Positions 9,474-19,481 of a stretch of DNA of 64,000 nt are shown in pieces. Numbering within the stretch: the stretch's first letter is position 1; each line of letters opens with the position of its first letter. The position numbers were made by a program, and so were the translations under genes. The notes beneath the pieces are model-generated. The model did not search any database, was not told where the DNA came from, and was given only the letters and a program-made list of their open reading frames with translations. The stretch comes from Peribacillus deserti (GTDB taxonomy: Bacteria > Bacillota > Bacilli > Bacillales > DSM-1321): the NCBI RefSeq assembly GCF_002863585.1, contig NZ_PGUY01000043.1:1-64000 (forward strand), read 5' to 3'.

Positions 9474-10886
9474 TTACTTCGCCAATTCATAGATGGCTTT
9501 CGCGTAGATAACTGCCGCCTTAAGCATGTCGTCAATTTCAATGTATTCATCAAACTGATGCGCTCGTTCTTCTTTCCCAGGGAAAAGAGGGCCAAAGGCT
9601 ACGCCTTGTGTTAATGACCTGGCATAAGTACCTCCCCCAATTGCCAAAAGCTTTGCTTCTTCCCCGGTCTCCTCTTCATATACTTTCTTTAGAGTTTGAA
9701 TAAGGAAGCTGCTTTCCTCCACATGATGTGCAGCGTTGTGACTAATGGTTTTTGATTGAAAACCGTGTCCTTTTCCCGCAGCTTCTAGAAGGTTCTTTCC
9801 TTTTTCATACTCATAAGTCACAGGATATCGGAGATTTAGGCCTATTTTCCCGCCCTTTTCTTTTGTATATTTCATGGTACCAACATTAATTGTCAAATCA
9901 CCCGTAATTTCGTCTGAAAAATCCAGTCCAAGCTTACGGCCGCGGGAATCACCAAAAAAGTGATCGTGAATGAACATAAAATAATCCTTCGCCTGTTTAG
10001 GAAGGTCTTTTCCTCCCAAGAAAGCAGAGAGAAATAATCCGGCATTCACTCCGTTTTCCGGCTCAGCTCCATGTGCAGATAGCCCTTCAATTTCTAATAC
10101 AAGGCTGTCTGCCCCTTCTTCTGCCTTTCCTTTTAGTTCGTGCTTCTGAAGAAACGTACTAAATTGTTCTTTAAATCCTTTTATATCCTGTACCTGTACT
10201 TTAGCCACCGCATAATCCGGAACCATATTCAGGCGTCTTCCTGAAGAGAACTCCAGTACATCTAAAGCTGAATCCTCCTCCGGCTTCTGCAGCTCCTGAG
10301 TTAGGTGAAGGTCCCAGATTCCTTTTTCCGCATAGATGATAGGAAAGTCAGCATCCGGGGCAAACCCCAGCACAGGCATTTCTTCCTTTTCAAAATAACG
10401 CTCCACACATCTCCATTGTGTTTCTTCATCTGTCCCCAGAATCATTCTTACCCGCTTCTTTAATGGCAGATCAAGCTCTTTGATCATCTTCATTGCATAA
10501 TAAGCTGTCATGGTCGGGCCTTTATCATCTATGGCTCCTCGTGCATACATTTTGCCGTCGCGGATTTCCGCAGCATAAGGGTCTGATGTCCAGCCGTCTC
10601 CTTCCGGCACCACATCAAGATGGCAGAGAATCCCTACAATTTCTTCGCCCTCACCCATTTCAATATGTGCAGCGTAATTATCGATATTCTTAACAGTGAA
10701 TCCGTCTTTTTCGCCCAGGTCCAGCATGAATTCAAGGGCCTCTTGGATTCCCTTTCCGAAGGGTGCCTCAGGGGTTCCCTCTTCGTCTTCTTCAAGAACA
10801 CTCCTTATGGCTAAGAGCCTCTGTGTGTCGGCAATTAATTGTTCTTTCCTTTCATCGACTTCTTGCCGCCATTCTATTCGTTTCAT
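9474..10886 (-). CDS. pepV: Dipeptidase PepV (M20 family)
   Basis: A 470-aa zinc dipeptidase of family M20, B. subtilis YtjP. Metal and catalytic residues are visible: H89 in LCHLDVVPEGDGW, the Asp pair in GAIDDKGP (about 117-124), and the Glu pair in GTDEETQWR (151-159). A lid domain lies around 190-330 and a terminal His near HQFDEYIE. It hydrolyses dipeptides in the cytoplasm to release amino acids. The start is ATG with AGGTGG upstream. It is monocistronic and separated from its neighbours by repeat DNA downstream and a 478-bp spacer upstream. Confidence 0.93.
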   Translation of the reverse strand: MKRIEWRQEVDERKEQLIADTQRLLAIRSVLEEDEEGTPEAPFGKGIQEALEFMLDLGEKDGFTVKNIDNYAAHIEMGEGEEIVGILCHLDVVPEGDGWTSDPYAAEIRDGKMYARGAIDDKGPTMTAYYAMKMIKELDLPLKKRVRMILGTDEETQWRCVERYFEKEEMPVLGFAPDADFPIIYAEKGIWDLHLTQELQKPEEDSALDVLEFSSGRRLNMVPDYAVAKVQVQDIKGFKEQFSTFLQKHELKGKAEEGADSLVLEIEGLSAHGAEPENGVNAGLFLSAFLGGKDLPKQAKDYFMFIHDHFFGDSRGRKLGLDFSDEITGDLTINVGTMKYTKEKGGKIGLNLRYPVTYEYEKGKNLLEAAGKGHGFQSKTISHNAAHHVEESSFLIQTLKKVYEEETGEEAKLLAIGGGTYARSLTQGVAFGPLFPGKEERAHQFDEYIEIDDMLKAAVIYAKAIYELAK

Positions 10887-11364
10887 CGTACCACCTCATT
10901 TGAAATTATTCCTGTTACAAGCGATCCTGTTTCCTGGATGTTCAGTCTGTTTGTCGTATGTAAATAACAGCTGGCAGGCTATATGTAGAGTATACCATTT
11001 TATTCCTACCCTAACCTTGTCCCGCGGCCTGTTAGTTCATTCCTAAAGGAATCCTTTATTACCGCAGCACCTAATCCCGGTACAGCGATAAAAATTTTTC
11101 CAAGAAATCATTTTACTAGAATATTTTACAAGGTTTAATACGTATAATTTAGTGATAAAGATTATAAAGTTAATATTTTGTTAATTTCTCTTTTCCATAT
11201 AGAAACTATTGTTTTATTTCGTTACAATAAAATTGTAGTACAAATGAACAGCTGGGAAAGAGAGGGGTATCAGGTCTCTGTATAAGTCATGTAAAAAAGA
11301 ACCATATTATTTATGATTCATGTAAAGGTCAGCCTTTTGGAATAATAATAAGGAGTGGTTAAAA
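10887..11364. other. Intergenic spacer, little recognisable
   Basis: Between pepV and ytzE, whose 5' ends face each other, so both promoters should lie here. I see a perfect 7-1-7 palindrome TAAAGGA-A-TCCTTTA at 11044-11058 and an AT-rich stretch (11120-11240) likely to hold the ytzE promoter, but no convincing -35/-10 pair and no gene. Confidence 0.5.
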
Positions 11365-11586
11365 TTGAAAGCTTCAACAAATCGAATGTTAACACGTATC
11401 AAATCCATGTATGTATTCATAAGGAAGAATGGTACAGTCACGACACAAGACCTTGTAGAAGAGTTCGGCATCACTCCCAGGACTATTCAAAGAGATTTGA
11501 ATGTACTAGCTTATAATGAATTGATACAAAGTCCCAGCAGAGGCCTATGGACTACAACAGCCAAGAAAGTTAAACTAACCTCATAA
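11365..11586 (+). CDS. ytzE: Small DeoR-type helix-turn-helix regulator YtzE
   Basis: A 73-aa protein that is almost only a DeoR/winged-helix DNA-binding domain: a helix over MLTRIKSMYVFI, then TVTTQDLVEEFGITPRTIQR as the helix-turn-helix (about 23-42), then a short wing ending LWTTTAKKVKL. It lacks the sugar-phosphate sensor domain of full DeoR proteins, so it may act as a simple repressor or pair with other subunits. The start is TTG, 8 nt after AAGGAG. Targets are unknown. A strong terminator follows. Confidence 0.85.
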   Translation: MKASTNRMLTRIKSMYVFIRKNGTVTTQDLVEEFGITPRTIQRDLNVLAYNELIQSPSRGLWTTTAKKVKLTS

Positions 11587-11618
11587 CCCCCTACTTATTA
11601 ACTCCATATTAACTTGCA

Positions 11619-11650
11619 GCAAAAGCAGTGTGCCCACACTGCTTTTGTTT
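11619..11650 (+). terminator. Intrinsic terminator after ytzE
   Basis: AGCAAAAGCAGTGTG-CC-CACACTGCTTTTGTTT, a long stem with a tight loop and T-rich tail. Confidence 0.85.
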
Positions 11651-11665
11651 ATGGTTTAAGACATG

Positions 11666-11700
11666 AAAAAAGAGACCTACTTGTTAGAAAGGTCCCTTTT
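11666..11700 (-). terminator. Intrinsic terminator after the pseudouridine synthase gene
   Basis: Read on the minus strand, GGGACCT and AGGTCTC pair around an 11-nt loop and are followed by TTTTTT. Confidence 0.75.
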
Positions 11701-11708
11701 CCTGTTAC

Positions 11709-12416
11709 TTACCCTCTAAGCTGTTCCAGTTCTTCCTCCGTAAGCTCCCTGTACTGACCCAGCTCCAGCTCCTCGTCCAGCGGCAGCGGCCCCATGGAGA
11801 TTCGCTTTAAGTAAACGACTCTCTTGCCTACTGCACCAAACATTCTTTTCACCTGATGGTATTTGCCTTCAGTAATGGTAACCTCCACATCACTCATTAA
11901 CCCTGACTTCAAAATAACCAGGTCTCCCGGCTTCGTCTGATAGCCATCCTCAAGGAGGACACCCGCACGGAAGGCTTCAATATCCTCTTCAGTGACCTCT
12001 CCTTCAATCACAGCAAAATACGTTTTAGGCACGTGTTTCTTTGGGGATAAAAGCTGGTGTGCAAGCTGGCCATCATTCGTTAGCAGCAAAAACCCCTCTG
12101 TATCTTTATCCAGCCGTCCTACTGGGAATGGCTCAAAAACAGCATCCTCCGGTTCCAGCAAATCGATCACCGTGCCCTGCGCGGCATCCTCGGTTGCCGA
12201 TAGCAGTCCCGGCGGTTTGTTCATCATTAAGTAAATAAACTCTCGATATTCCACCCGGTCGCCATAGACGGTTATCACATCATCGCTGGGATTCACATGC
12301 TGTTTTGGATCTTTCACAGATTCCTCATTCACTTTTACAGATCCGCTTTTTAGAAGCTTCTTTACTTCTGTCCGGCTGCCATAGCCCATATTCGAAAGCA
12401 GTTTATCTATCCTCAT
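11709..12416 (-). CDS. Small-subunit-type rRNA pseudouridine synthase (RsuA family)
   Basis: A 235-aa enzyme that isomerises a specific uridine of rRNA. An S4 RNA-binding domain covers residues 1-55 (MRIDKLLSNMGYGSR at the start). The catalytic domain has GRLDKDTEG at 100-108 with the catalytic Asp at 103, and KYHQVKRMFGAVG near 190-202. The ATG at 12416 is used because AAAGGA lies about 8 nt upstream; the reading frame allows six more residues. The B. subtilis counterpart at this place is YtzG. It ends with its own terminator and stands between ytzE and ytgP. Confidence 0.9.
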   Translation of the reverse strand: MRIDKLLSNMGYGSRTEVKKLLKSGSVKVNEESVKDPKQHVNPSDDVITVYGDRVEYREFIYLMMNKPPGLLSATEDAAQGTVIDLLEPEDAVFEPFPVGRLDKDTEGFLLLTNDGQLAHQLLSPKKHVPKTYFAVIEGEVTEEDIEAFRAGVLLEDGYQTKPGDLVILKSGLMSDVEVTITEGKYHQVKRMFGAVGKRVVYLKRISMGPLPLDEELELGQYRELTEEELEQLRG

Positions 12417-12644
12417 ATCGTACATTCCTTTCACGGTGGAGTTTTTGAATAAAAGCTTTTTTTATTATTTCGATGTTTGAGGCCGTTCTGCTTCCCAGGG
12501 CAATTAAAAAGTCCGGCCATTTTTAGCTATACGCAGAAAGAATACCATTTACATCATCAACTGTTTTAAAAGCATCGAATTGTCTCTCAGTCTATATGGT
12601 TTCTTGCAAGAAAAAACAGGTTTTATCGATTGGTTTGAAGTTTA

Positions 12645-12835
12645 TTCTTATGTTTCCTGAAGTTTATGCTTATGTTTCCTGAGATTTATGCTTAGGTTTT
12701 GAAGTAATATGCTTACGTCTAAGTGATTTATGCTTAAGTGCTTCTGGCCTATGCTTATCTTAGTGGAGATATGCTTATCCTCAGTGAGTTATGCTGGTAA
12801 CATACAGGTATGCTTATCTTTCAGGCAGGTTTGTT
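12645..12835. repeat. Degenerate short tandem repeat (TTTATGCTTA units)
   Basis: About nine imperfect units centred on ATGCTTA(T/A), spaced about 20-25 bp, for example TTTATGCTTATGTTTCCTG and ATGCTTATCTTAGTGGAG. There is no hairpin, ORF or CRISPR-like spacer/repeat regularity. The same core appears inverted (TAAGCATAAA) in the array at 30045-30232. Confidence 0.75.
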
Positions 12836-12895
12836 ATTCCTAGATGATCGGCTTAAGGCAGATAAAAGGCCATCCATTAGATGACCTTTCATTGA

Positions 12896-14503
12896 TTACC
12901 CTCTTAATCCTAACTTTTGCTTCAGTCTGTCAATTCTTGCCCCAAGTAATTTTTGTGCCAGTTTCGTTTTTAAGGAAAGCAGGAAGTACACGACTGCCCC
13001 TATTCCTGCACATAACGCTATTACAATCAAAGACTGAATTCTTGATTCGGTATTCATGAATACATCCAGTACGCTATGTACAAGGATGACGGATACAGCC
13101 ATGAATAATGTCAGAACGGCCATAAGAACCGTCCTTCTTATGACAAGTGAGTAGCGGTATCCTGTAAAATAATAAATTACATATAGATTTATTAAGCTAG
13201 CTGCCAAATAGCCGATGCTTGTTGCATATATTGATCCTTTTGTTTCAAACAGATGGATAAGCGGAATGTTTAAGCTCAGCTTCAGCAATATCCCAATCAT
13301 TAGGCTTAAGATGGTAAATCTCTGCTGGTTTATTCCCTGCAGGACAGCCGCGCTGATTGAAAATAAAGCAAACAGGATAGCAGCAGGTGCGTAAGTCTGA
13401 AGAACCTCTATTCCTAACTTGTCATAACCGTAAAAGGCGGAATACACAGGCTTAGCAAGCAAGGACATACCGACTACTGCAGGGAAAGTCAGGAACAGGA
13501 GAATCTGAATCGCCTGATTTAAATGGTTAGTAAACGCATTATATTTATTTTCAACAAATGCCTTCGTTATATTCGGCACAAGGCTCAGTGAGAAACCGGT
13601 AGCCAGTGTCATTGGTATAATAACGAGCTTTTGAGCCGAAACATTCAGGATCCCTATGGCGTGTCCCGATTCTTCACGCATCCCGATATCTGTCATCGCT
13701 CTTGTGAAAGTCAGGGAATCGATCCATTGAAATAAAGGCATGGCAATCCCTACAAACACAAAAGGAACCGCATATATAATGATTTCTTTATAGGTGTCTT
13801 TCAATGAGATATTGAGTGTACCCTTATCCTCTTCTAACAATTTATCAAGGGAGGGCTTTCTCTTAATCCAATACCAGATCAAAACGGCCAGACTTCCAAT
13901 GGCGCCGATAAAGGCAGCGAAAGTGGCAATACTGATCGCGGTTACCAGGCTTCCGTCCATGACTTTGAGGACAAAAAATGCTCCCCCAAGCAGCACGACA
14001 ATCCGAACCAGCTGTTCCACGACCTGGGAAACAGCTGTCGGTCCCATCGATTCATGCCCCTGGAAAAATCCTCTGATCAGACTCATAAAGGGAATGAGAA
14101 TAAGGGCGAAGCTCACAGCACGGATAACTGTGGTTACATCTCCAACTGTAAAATCAGGGGAATCACTTACTTTTGCAAAGACCGGAGCAAGCAGATACAG
14201 CAGGATAAAGGCAAGTATCCCCGTAGCCATCATGACTTTAAGGCCGGATCTAAACAGCTTCCTTCCTACTTCATATTCCCCGAGAGCGTTATATTTTGCT
14301 ATAAACTTAGAAACAGCCAGGGGCACCCCTGCTGTGGCAATACTTATAAAAATGGTATAAGGCACATATGCATATTGGTATAATTGAAATCCCTTTTCCC
14401 CAACGATTGCGTCAAACGGAACAACATAAAGCAGGCCCAGTACTTTTGATAAGACCATGCCTATAGTAAGGACAAAAGTCCCTCTTACAAGCTTAGATGA
14501 CAT
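12896..14503 (-). CDS. ytgP: Polysaccharide biosynthesis/flippase family protein YtgP
   Basis: A 535-aa integral membrane protein with about 14 transmembrane segments, of the MOP/MATE-type flippase superfamily that includes SpoVB and MurJ. B. subtilis YtgP (also called Amj-redundant MurJ) moves lipid II, the peptidoglycan precursor, across the membrane; this function is carried over by family and synteny. The N-terminus KLVRGTFVLTIGMVLSKVLGLLYVVPF is typical of the SpoVB/YtgP group. Start ATG with AAGGGATTTT upstream. It is followed by the repeat array at 12645. Confidence 0.9.
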   Translation of the reverse strand: MSSKLVRGTFVLTIGMVLSKVLGLLYVVPFDAIVGEKGFQLYQYAYVPYTIFISIATAGVPLAVSKFIAKYNALGEYEVGRKLFRSGLKVMMATGILAFILLYLLAPVFAKVSDSPDFTVGDVTTVIRAVSFALILIPFMSLIRGFFQGHESMGPTAVSQVVEQLVRIVVLLGGAFFVLKVMDGSLVTAISIATFAAFIGAIGSLAVLIWYWIKRKPSLDKLLEEDKGTLNISLKDTYKEIIIYAVPFVFVGIAMPLFQWIDSLTFTRAMTDIGMREESGHAIGILNVSAQKLVIIPMTLATGFSLSLVPNITKAFVENKYNAFTNHLNQAIQILLFLTFPAVVGMSLLAKPVYSAFYGYDKLGIEVLQTYAPAAILFALFSISAAVLQGINQQRFTILSLMIGILLKLSLNIPLIHLFETKGSIYATSIGYLAASLINLYVIYYFTGYRYSLVIRRTVLMAVLTLFMAVSVILVHSVLDVFMNTESRIQSLIVIALCAGIGAVVYFLLSLKTKLAQKLLGARIDRLKQKLGLRG

Positions 14504-14868
14504 AAAATCCCTTCCTATGCAGGTACAAATTAAACACGCTCTTAATCATATCACAAAACCTTTAACAAGCTTTATTAAGAACTGTCTATTATTTAAAATA
14601 AATTACTCTAGTAAGTGTACTCCCAGTATCCAAGGTTTACAATCAGAGAAAATATTCCAGCAGTAAAACCAACTAGGAACTTCTGGATAATCCTCGACAA
14701 AAGGAGTTTTAGTGGATTAAAGCATTATGGCAAAGGGTGACTTTAACCTTACTGGTTTAACTCACTGAGGTGTAGGTCTAAGCGGGTCATCGCCGATTTT
14801 TGCTAAGTTTTAAACGTGTATGTCCTGCTTCTATACAAGGCTTTGCATTGCACTATCGGCCCTTTAAA
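14504..14868. other. Intergenic spacer without recognised features
   Basis: Between the ytgP start and the DUF4349 lipoprotein stop, both on the minus strand. Low complexity and no supported gene; it must hold the ytgP promoter, but I cannot place it with confidence. Confidence 0.4.
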
Positions 14869-15750
14869 TTATTCATTCCTTCTTTTTTTCTTATACCAAT
14901 ACCAAACTCCTGCAGCTATCAGAACTACCGGGACCAGGACAGGAGATCCCCCTATCAAAAATACTAACAGGCCGGAAATCACCGAGATTAATCCTTGCAG
15001 CGTATGGACAAAGCTTTGCTTGCTCCGTTCCCAGGTATTGAGTTCTTTCGAATCTATATCCGGTATAATCACTTTATCTTCTCTTATATGAAGAGTCACT
15101 GTACTCATTTGGCTATTTTTATCGAGGAATTGCATGCGCCCTTTTATGTTCTCTATTTCTTCTTGTACCGTCCCCAAATCCCGTGATATTTGGAGCAGCT
15201 CCTCCGTCTTTTTCGCTTCTTTCATAAATGCATACAAACGCGCCTCCACTGCCTGCTTTGCTTTTAATCTTGAAGAGAGATCGACATATTCCTCCGTAAC
15301 ATCATTTCCCTGGATATTCTGGCTTGTCACTTGAACTCCCTTCAGAGATTGGAGCCTTCGGAGAAATTCCTGAAATGACGGCTGAGGGACCCTGAGTGTG
15401 AAGGTACCTTCCTGGTTGTTTCCTTCCGTGTTAAATACCTCCTGGTTAATCATCTGTCCCTTTACGTTTTGAATTTCCTTTTCGATCAATGTCTGGCTGT
15501 CTTTGAAGTCTTTTACCTCCAGGTCGACCTGTGCCTGATAAATCATTTTCCGCTGTGTTTCTGCGGGTTTGCCTCCGTCTTCCACGGTACTGATATTTTC
15601 CTTGCTTTTATCCATAGCTGAATCGCTTTTGGACGATTTCATGCTTGAGTCACCCGAATTTGATTCTTCTTTTGAATGGGAGCAGGCAGCCAGGGCAAAA
15701 GCTAAAAAAAAGACCGCAAACCAGGTGAGCAGATGATTCACTCTTTTCAT
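14869..15750 (-). CDS. DUF4349-type lipoprotein
   Basis: A 293-aa predicted lipoprotein. A signal peptide with lipobox LAAC (Cys at about 23) is followed by a Ser/Lys-rich linker (24-65). A periplasm-side domain follows with a coiled coil (LKAKQAVEARLYAFMKEAKKTEELLQISRDL region, about 155-185), a membrane segment at about 258-285, and a basic tail KKKRRNE. This architecture matches DUF4349 proteins. Function is unknown; the layout suggests a sensor or scaffold anchored at both ends. It is divergent from ytfP, 163 bp apart. Confidence 0.8.
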   Translation of the reverse strand: MKRVNHLLTWFAVFFLAFALAACSHSKEESNSGDSSMKSSKSDSAMDKSKENISTVEDGGKPAETQRKMIYQAQVDLEVKDFKDSQTLIEKEIQNVKGQMINQEVFNTEGNNQEGTFTLRVPQPSFQEFLRRLQSLKGVQVTSQNIQGNDVTEEYVDLSSRLKAKQAVEARLYAFMKEAKKTEELLQISRDLGTVQEEIENIKGRMQFLDKNSQMSTVTLHIREDKVIIPDIDSKELNTWERSKQSFVHTLQGLISVISGLLVFLIGGSPVLVPVVLIAAGVWYWYKKKRRNE

Positions 15751-15913
15751 AAGAAATCCCCCTTTTTGGTATAGACGTAAGCTCTATGTAAAATGTTGCT
15801 TATATTCTCAAAAGTTTTTAATCAACAGGATATGCTTTATAATTAAGTCACTCTTTGATTAAACTGAAATATATAATCAAGCTTACCGAGTAAAAAAAGT
15901 CAGGGTGATATAG

Positions 15914-17206
15914 ATGGAATTTGATGTAATAGTAGTAGGGGGCGGCCCCTCGGGTTTAATGTCTGCCATAGCTGCAGGCGAAAAGGGCGCAAAGGTCCTC
16001 TTGATTGATAAAGGGCAGAAGCTTGGCAGGAAACTGGCAATTTCCGGCGGCGGAAGATGCAATGTAACGAACCGCCTTCCAGTAGATGAAATCGTAAAGC
16101 ATATTCCCGGAAATGGACGTTTCTTATATAGTGCTTTTTCCGAATTCAGCAATGAAGATATTATCAAGTTTTTTGAAAACCTTGGAATTACCTTGAAAGA
16201 GGAAGACCACGGCCGGATGTTTCCAGTGACAGATAAGGCTCAAAATGTGGTAGACGCCCTTATAACAAAATTAAAAGAGTTAAAAGTGACCATATATACG
16301 AACTCTCCTGTTAAAGATGTATTGTACGAAGAAGGAAAAGTGATAGGTGTCGTGTTAAAAGAGGGACAGAAAATTTCCGCGAAAGCAGCCGTCCTTGCAG
16401 TAGGCGGCAAGTCTGTTCCCCATACGGGTTCCACCGGGGATGGTTATGCCTGGGCAAAAAAAGCCGGCCATACCATTACGGATTTGTTCCCAACTGAAGT
16501 TCCTGTAACCTCGGGTGAACCTTTCATTAAGGATAAAACACTGCAGGGATTATCGCTGCAGGATATTGAGCTAAGTGTGCTAAATCCAAAAGGAAAACCG
16601 ATTATTACCCACAAAATGGATATGATCTTTACGCATTTTGGGATTTCCGGTCCAGCCGTGCTCCGTTGCAGCCAATTTGTAGTCAAAGCAATGAAGAAGT
16701 GGAATCTCAATACAGTTACTATGAAATTAGACGCTTTACCAGAACAAAATAAGGAAGAGATCTTCCAGTCTCTCCTCCAATTACTTAAAGAAGAACCTAA
16801 GAAGGCAGTGAAAAATACATTCAAGGGTTTGCTGCCTGAAAGATATCTGCATTTCCTGCTTGAGAGAGCCGGAATTGACCTGCAGGCTCCCGGCTCAACT
16901 GTGTCCCATGAAAAGCTCCGCGCCTTTGCCCATGTCTGCAAAGAGTTTAACTTTCAAGTGAACGGCACTTTATCCATTGAGAAAGCTTTCGTAACCGGAG
17001 GCGGAGTGTCAGTGAAGGAAATCCATCCAAAAGAAATGGCTTCTAAATTTATGGACGGGCTGTATTTCTGCGGCGAGATTTTAGATATTCACGGCTATAC
17101 CGGCGGCTATAATATAACCTCTGCCCTAGTGACAGGACGGTTAGCAGGATTAAATGCCGCCCTCTATAGCAGGCAGATAAAAATGAACGGAAAGAAGGCT
17201 GAATAA
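15914..17206 (+). CDS. ytfP: HI0933-family FAD/NAD(P)-binding oxidoreductase YtfP
   Basis: A 430-aa flavoprotein of the HI0933/BaiN-like family. The dinucleotide motif [16 protein letters not shown] lies at residues 6-21, [16 protein letters not shown] follows near 40-55, and the C-terminal [15 protein letters not shown] (about 391-405) is the characteristic FAD-contacting signature. The physiological substrate is not established. Start ATG after AGGGTGATATAG. The quinone oxidoreductase gene starts 4 bp after its stop, so the two are very likely co-transcribed. Confidence 0.9.
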   Translation: MEFDVIVVGGGPSGLMSAIAAGEKGAKVLLIDKGQKLGRKLAISGGGRCNVTNRLPVDEIVKHIPGNGRFLYSAFSEFSNEDIIKFFENLGITLKEEDHGRMFPVTDKAQNVVDALITKLKELKVTIYTNSPVKDVLYEEGKVIGVVLKEGQKISAKAAVLAVGGKSVPHTGSTGDGYAWAKKAGHTITDLFPTEVPVTSGEPFIKDKTLQGLSLQDIELSVLNPKGKPIITHKMDMIFTHFGISGPAVLRCSQFVVKAMKKWNLNTVTMKLDALPEQNKEEIFQSLLQLLKEEPKKAVKNTFKGLLPERYLHFLLERAGIDLQAPGSTVSHEKLRAFAHVCKEFNFQVNGTLSIEKAFVTGGGVSVKEIHPKEMASKFMDGLYFCGEILDIHGYTGGYNITSALVTGRLAGLNAALYSRQIKMNGKKAE

Positions 17207-17210
17207 AATA

Positions 17211-18176
17211 ATGAAAGCACTTGTATTTTCTCAATTCGGCGGTCCCGAGGTTCTGACCTATACGGACATTCCGGAGCCGGTGATTAGCAGCAGTGAGATC
17301 CTGGTGGAAATGAAGGCAATCGGTCTTAATTTCGCTGACGTATACCGCAGGAAAGGAAATTACCATCTGGCAGGGGAACCTCCATATATTTTGGGTTACG
17401 AAGGTGCGGGAGTGGTAGTGAAAACAGGGGAAGCCGTAAGCCAGTTTAAACAGGGTGACAGGGTGGCATTTGCTGATGTCCCTTATGCAAATGCGGAAAA
17501 AGTTTCTGTGCCCGCTTCACACGCTATCCCACTGCCTGATGATATTTCATTTGAGACTGCAGCTTCCCTCCTGCTTCAGGGACTGACCGCACAGTATTTA
17601 ACTCACGATAGCTATAAATTAAAATCTGGTGATACAGTTCTGATCCATGCCGCAGCTGGGGGTGTGGGCCAGTTGTTGACTGGAATTTCCAAACACATGG
17701 GAGCAAAGGCAATAGGCCTTACATCCTCCGGGCAAAAGCGCCAAACTGCAATTGAAGCCGGCGCCGAACACGTATTTTTATATAATGAGAACTGGAAAGA
17801 GGAAGTCCTTTCTGTAACGGAAGGAAAAGGTGTCGATGTTGTTTACGAATCTGTGGGTTCCACTTTAGCAGACAGCTTTGCAGCTGCGCGGATAGGTGGT
17901 ACAGTCGTATTCTTCGGAATGGCAGGGGGCGATCCAGCCCCTGTCGATCCAAGGATGCTGATGGATACCTCAAAAACACTGACTGGCGGGGACCTCTGGA
18001 ACTTTCTGACCTCCAGTGAAGAAAGAATAAGCAGGTCTGCCGGGTTATTCCAATGGATTAGAAATGGAGCAATCCAAATCGCCCCCCCTGCTGTTTTCAA
18101 ACTGAAGGATGGTGCAGAAGCACATGCTTATATCGAAAGCCGGAAAAGCACCGGGAAAATACTATTAATTCCATAA
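17211..18176 (+). CDS. NADPH:quinone oxidoreductase family protein (zinc-free MDR)
   Basis: A 321-aa medium-chain dehydrogenase/reductase of the QOR (zeta-crystallin) type. The GroES-like N-terminal domain has LNFADVYRRKGNY (about 39-51). The Rossmann cofactor loop is HAAAGGVGQLL (about 146-156), and VYESVGSTLADSF is typical. It lacks the Cys/His zinc ligands of alcohol dehydrogenases. Expected reaction: NADPH-dependent reduction of quinones or other electrophiles in the cytoplasm. It follows ytfP after 4 bp and ends with a terminator. Confidence 0.88.
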   Translation: MKALVFSQFGGPEVLTYTDIPEPVISSSEILVEMKAIGLNFADVYRRKGNYHLAGEPPYILGYEGAGVVVKTGEAVSQFKQGDRVAFADVPYANAEKVSVPASHAIPLPDDISFETAASLLLQGLTAQYLTHDSYKLKSGDTVLIHAAAGGVGQLLTGISKHMGAKAIGLTSSGQKRQTAIEAGAEHVFLYNENWKEEVLSVTEGKGVDVVYESVGSTLADSFAAARIGGTVVFFGMAGGDPAPVDPRMLMDTSKTLTGGDLWNFLTSSEERISRSAGLFQWIRNGAIQIAPPAVFKLKDGAEAHAYIESRKSTGKILLIP

Positions 18177-18180
18177 GAAG

Positions 18181-18222
18181 GATCGGCCTCTATCCATTTG
18201 GATGGGGGCTTTTTCTGTTTTT
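18181..18222 (+). terminator. Intrinsic terminator after quinone oxidoreductase gene
   Basis: CCTCTATCCA-TTTG-GATGGGGGC stem (with bulge) followed by TTTTTCTGTTTTTTT. Confidence 0.75.
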
Positions 18223-18329
18223 TTAGCATAATTGGTGAGTGACAAGCGTTCTTTTGAGCACTTCTACATTTATGAGTGCAAACCATTGTTATGTCGGCAT
18301 TTAAAATGGATGTGAGCAGGCAGTATAAG

Positions 18330-18780
18330 TGATTTCAATGTTAAGAGTGGAATCCGCATTTTAAGAGTGGGATTTCAATGTCTAAGAGTGGAATCGACAT
18401 TTTAAGAGTGGGATTTCAATGTCTAAGAGTGGAAGCCACATTTTATGAGTTAGATTTCAATGTTAAGAGTGGAAGCCACATTTTAAGAGTGAGATTTCAT
18501 TATTAAGAGTGGGAGCCACATTTTATGAGTGAGATTTCAATTTTAAGAGTGGAATCCACATTTTATGAGTGAGATTTCAATGTTAAGAGTGGAATCCACA
18601 TTTTATGAGTGAGATTTCAATGTTAAGAGTGGAATCCACATTTTAAGAGTGGAATCCACATTTTAAGAGTGGAATCCACATTTTAGAGTGGAAAATTTTA
18701 AGAGTGGAATTTCGGTTACGGTTACGGTTAAGAGTGGGATTCTAAAATAAGAGTGAGACTTCAACCTAAGGGTGAAATGC
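18330..18780. repeat. Tandem array of 20-bp units (TTTTAAGAGTGGAATCCACA type)
   Basis: About 20 consecutive units of about 20 bp built from xxTTAAGAGTGGAATCCACA and TTTTATGAGTGAGATTTCAA variants, often alternating to give a 40-bp period. Units near 18541-18660 are nearly identical; the edges are degenerate. No ORF spans it. It lies between convergent genes and so does not separate a promoter from its gene. Confidence 0.85.
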
Positions 18781-18841
18781 CTCCATTTTAAAATGATATA
18801 TATCTATAAGAAATAAAGGCACCCTGATTTCACAAGGTACC

Positions 18842-19027
18842 TTATTTCTTACGGTAAATAACCATTGCGCTAAAGCAGTAAATTTGGTCCTCTTCTTCTT
18901 CGCTAATGGCTGCAACATTGTATTTGATATCAACAAGCTGGTCTTCCTTAATTACTTTAAGGAACGAATTCATTCCATTTTCTAAATCTTTTTCGTGTTC
19001 ATAGTCAAATAGCTTTACTTGAATCAC
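18842..19027 (-). CDS. cse60: Sporulation protein Cse60
   Basis: A 61-aa acidic protein starting MIQVKLFDYEHEKDLENGMN and ending YCFSAMVIYRKK, which matches the Cse60 family over its full length. In B. subtilis cse60 is expressed in the mother cell under sigma-E; the molecular role is unknown. The ATG is preceded by AGGAGAGACCGGCCGTG-like sequence. It lies downstream of the rhodanese gene on the same strand, with 75 bp between them. Confidence 0.88.
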   Translation of the reverse strand: MIQVKLFDYEHEKDLENGMNSFLKVIKEDQLVDIKYNVAAISEEEEDQIYCFSAMVIYRKK

Positions 19028-19101
19028 GGCCGGTCTCTCCTATGACTTTTAGTAACAGTATGAACAAAAGAGATTTTTTTTATTCAATTCGGAATTGTTT
19101 G

Positions 19102-19410
19102 TCAGAATACTTTTTCACCTTTCCAATTAAGCATGCCGCCTGTCATATTTCGGACTTTATAGCCTTGATCCTGCAGATAGTGGCAGACGTTTCCGCTTCT
19201 TCCTCCAGAGCGGCAGATAAAGATGTATTCTTTATCTTTATCCAGCTGATCCAGCTTTTCCGGGATATCTCCCATTTTTATATGGATAGCACCTGGAATC
19301 ATCCCTGTAGCAACTTCTTCATCTTCACGGACATCCACTAAAAGAAGCTCTTCTCCCTTTTCAACTTTCTCCTGAAGCTCATCAGTTGTAATCGTCTTTA
19401 GTTCTTCCAT
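19102..19410 (-). CDS. ytwF: Single-domain rhodanese YtwF
   Basis: A 102-aa rhodanese-like sulfurtransferase. The active-site loop CRSGGRSG is at 66-73, with Cys66 as persulfide carrier, and LLLVDVREDEE (22-32) and GAIHIKMGDI are standard rhodanese strands. Such proteins pass sulfane sulfur from thiosulfate or a persulfide donor to acceptors. Start ATG with GGGAGGAAG upstream. It is located next to a cysteine synthase paralogue (ytkP) on the same strand, consistent with a sulfur-metabolism grouping. Confidence 0.92.
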   Translation of the reverse strand: MEELKTITTDELQEKVEKGEELLLVDVREDEEVATGMIPGAIHIKMGDIPEKLDQLDKDKEYIFICRSGGRSGNVCHYLQDQGYKVRNMTGGMLNWKGEKVF

Positions 19411-19481
19411 TCGACATCTTCCTCCCTTATATAACTGCCTTGATCGTACCTTACTAGTAACCCTACAATCTAAAGACTATC

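Noticed and set aside
18330-18780. CRISPR array
   Set aside because: Units are contiguous, degenerate and without unique spacers; no cas genes in the window.
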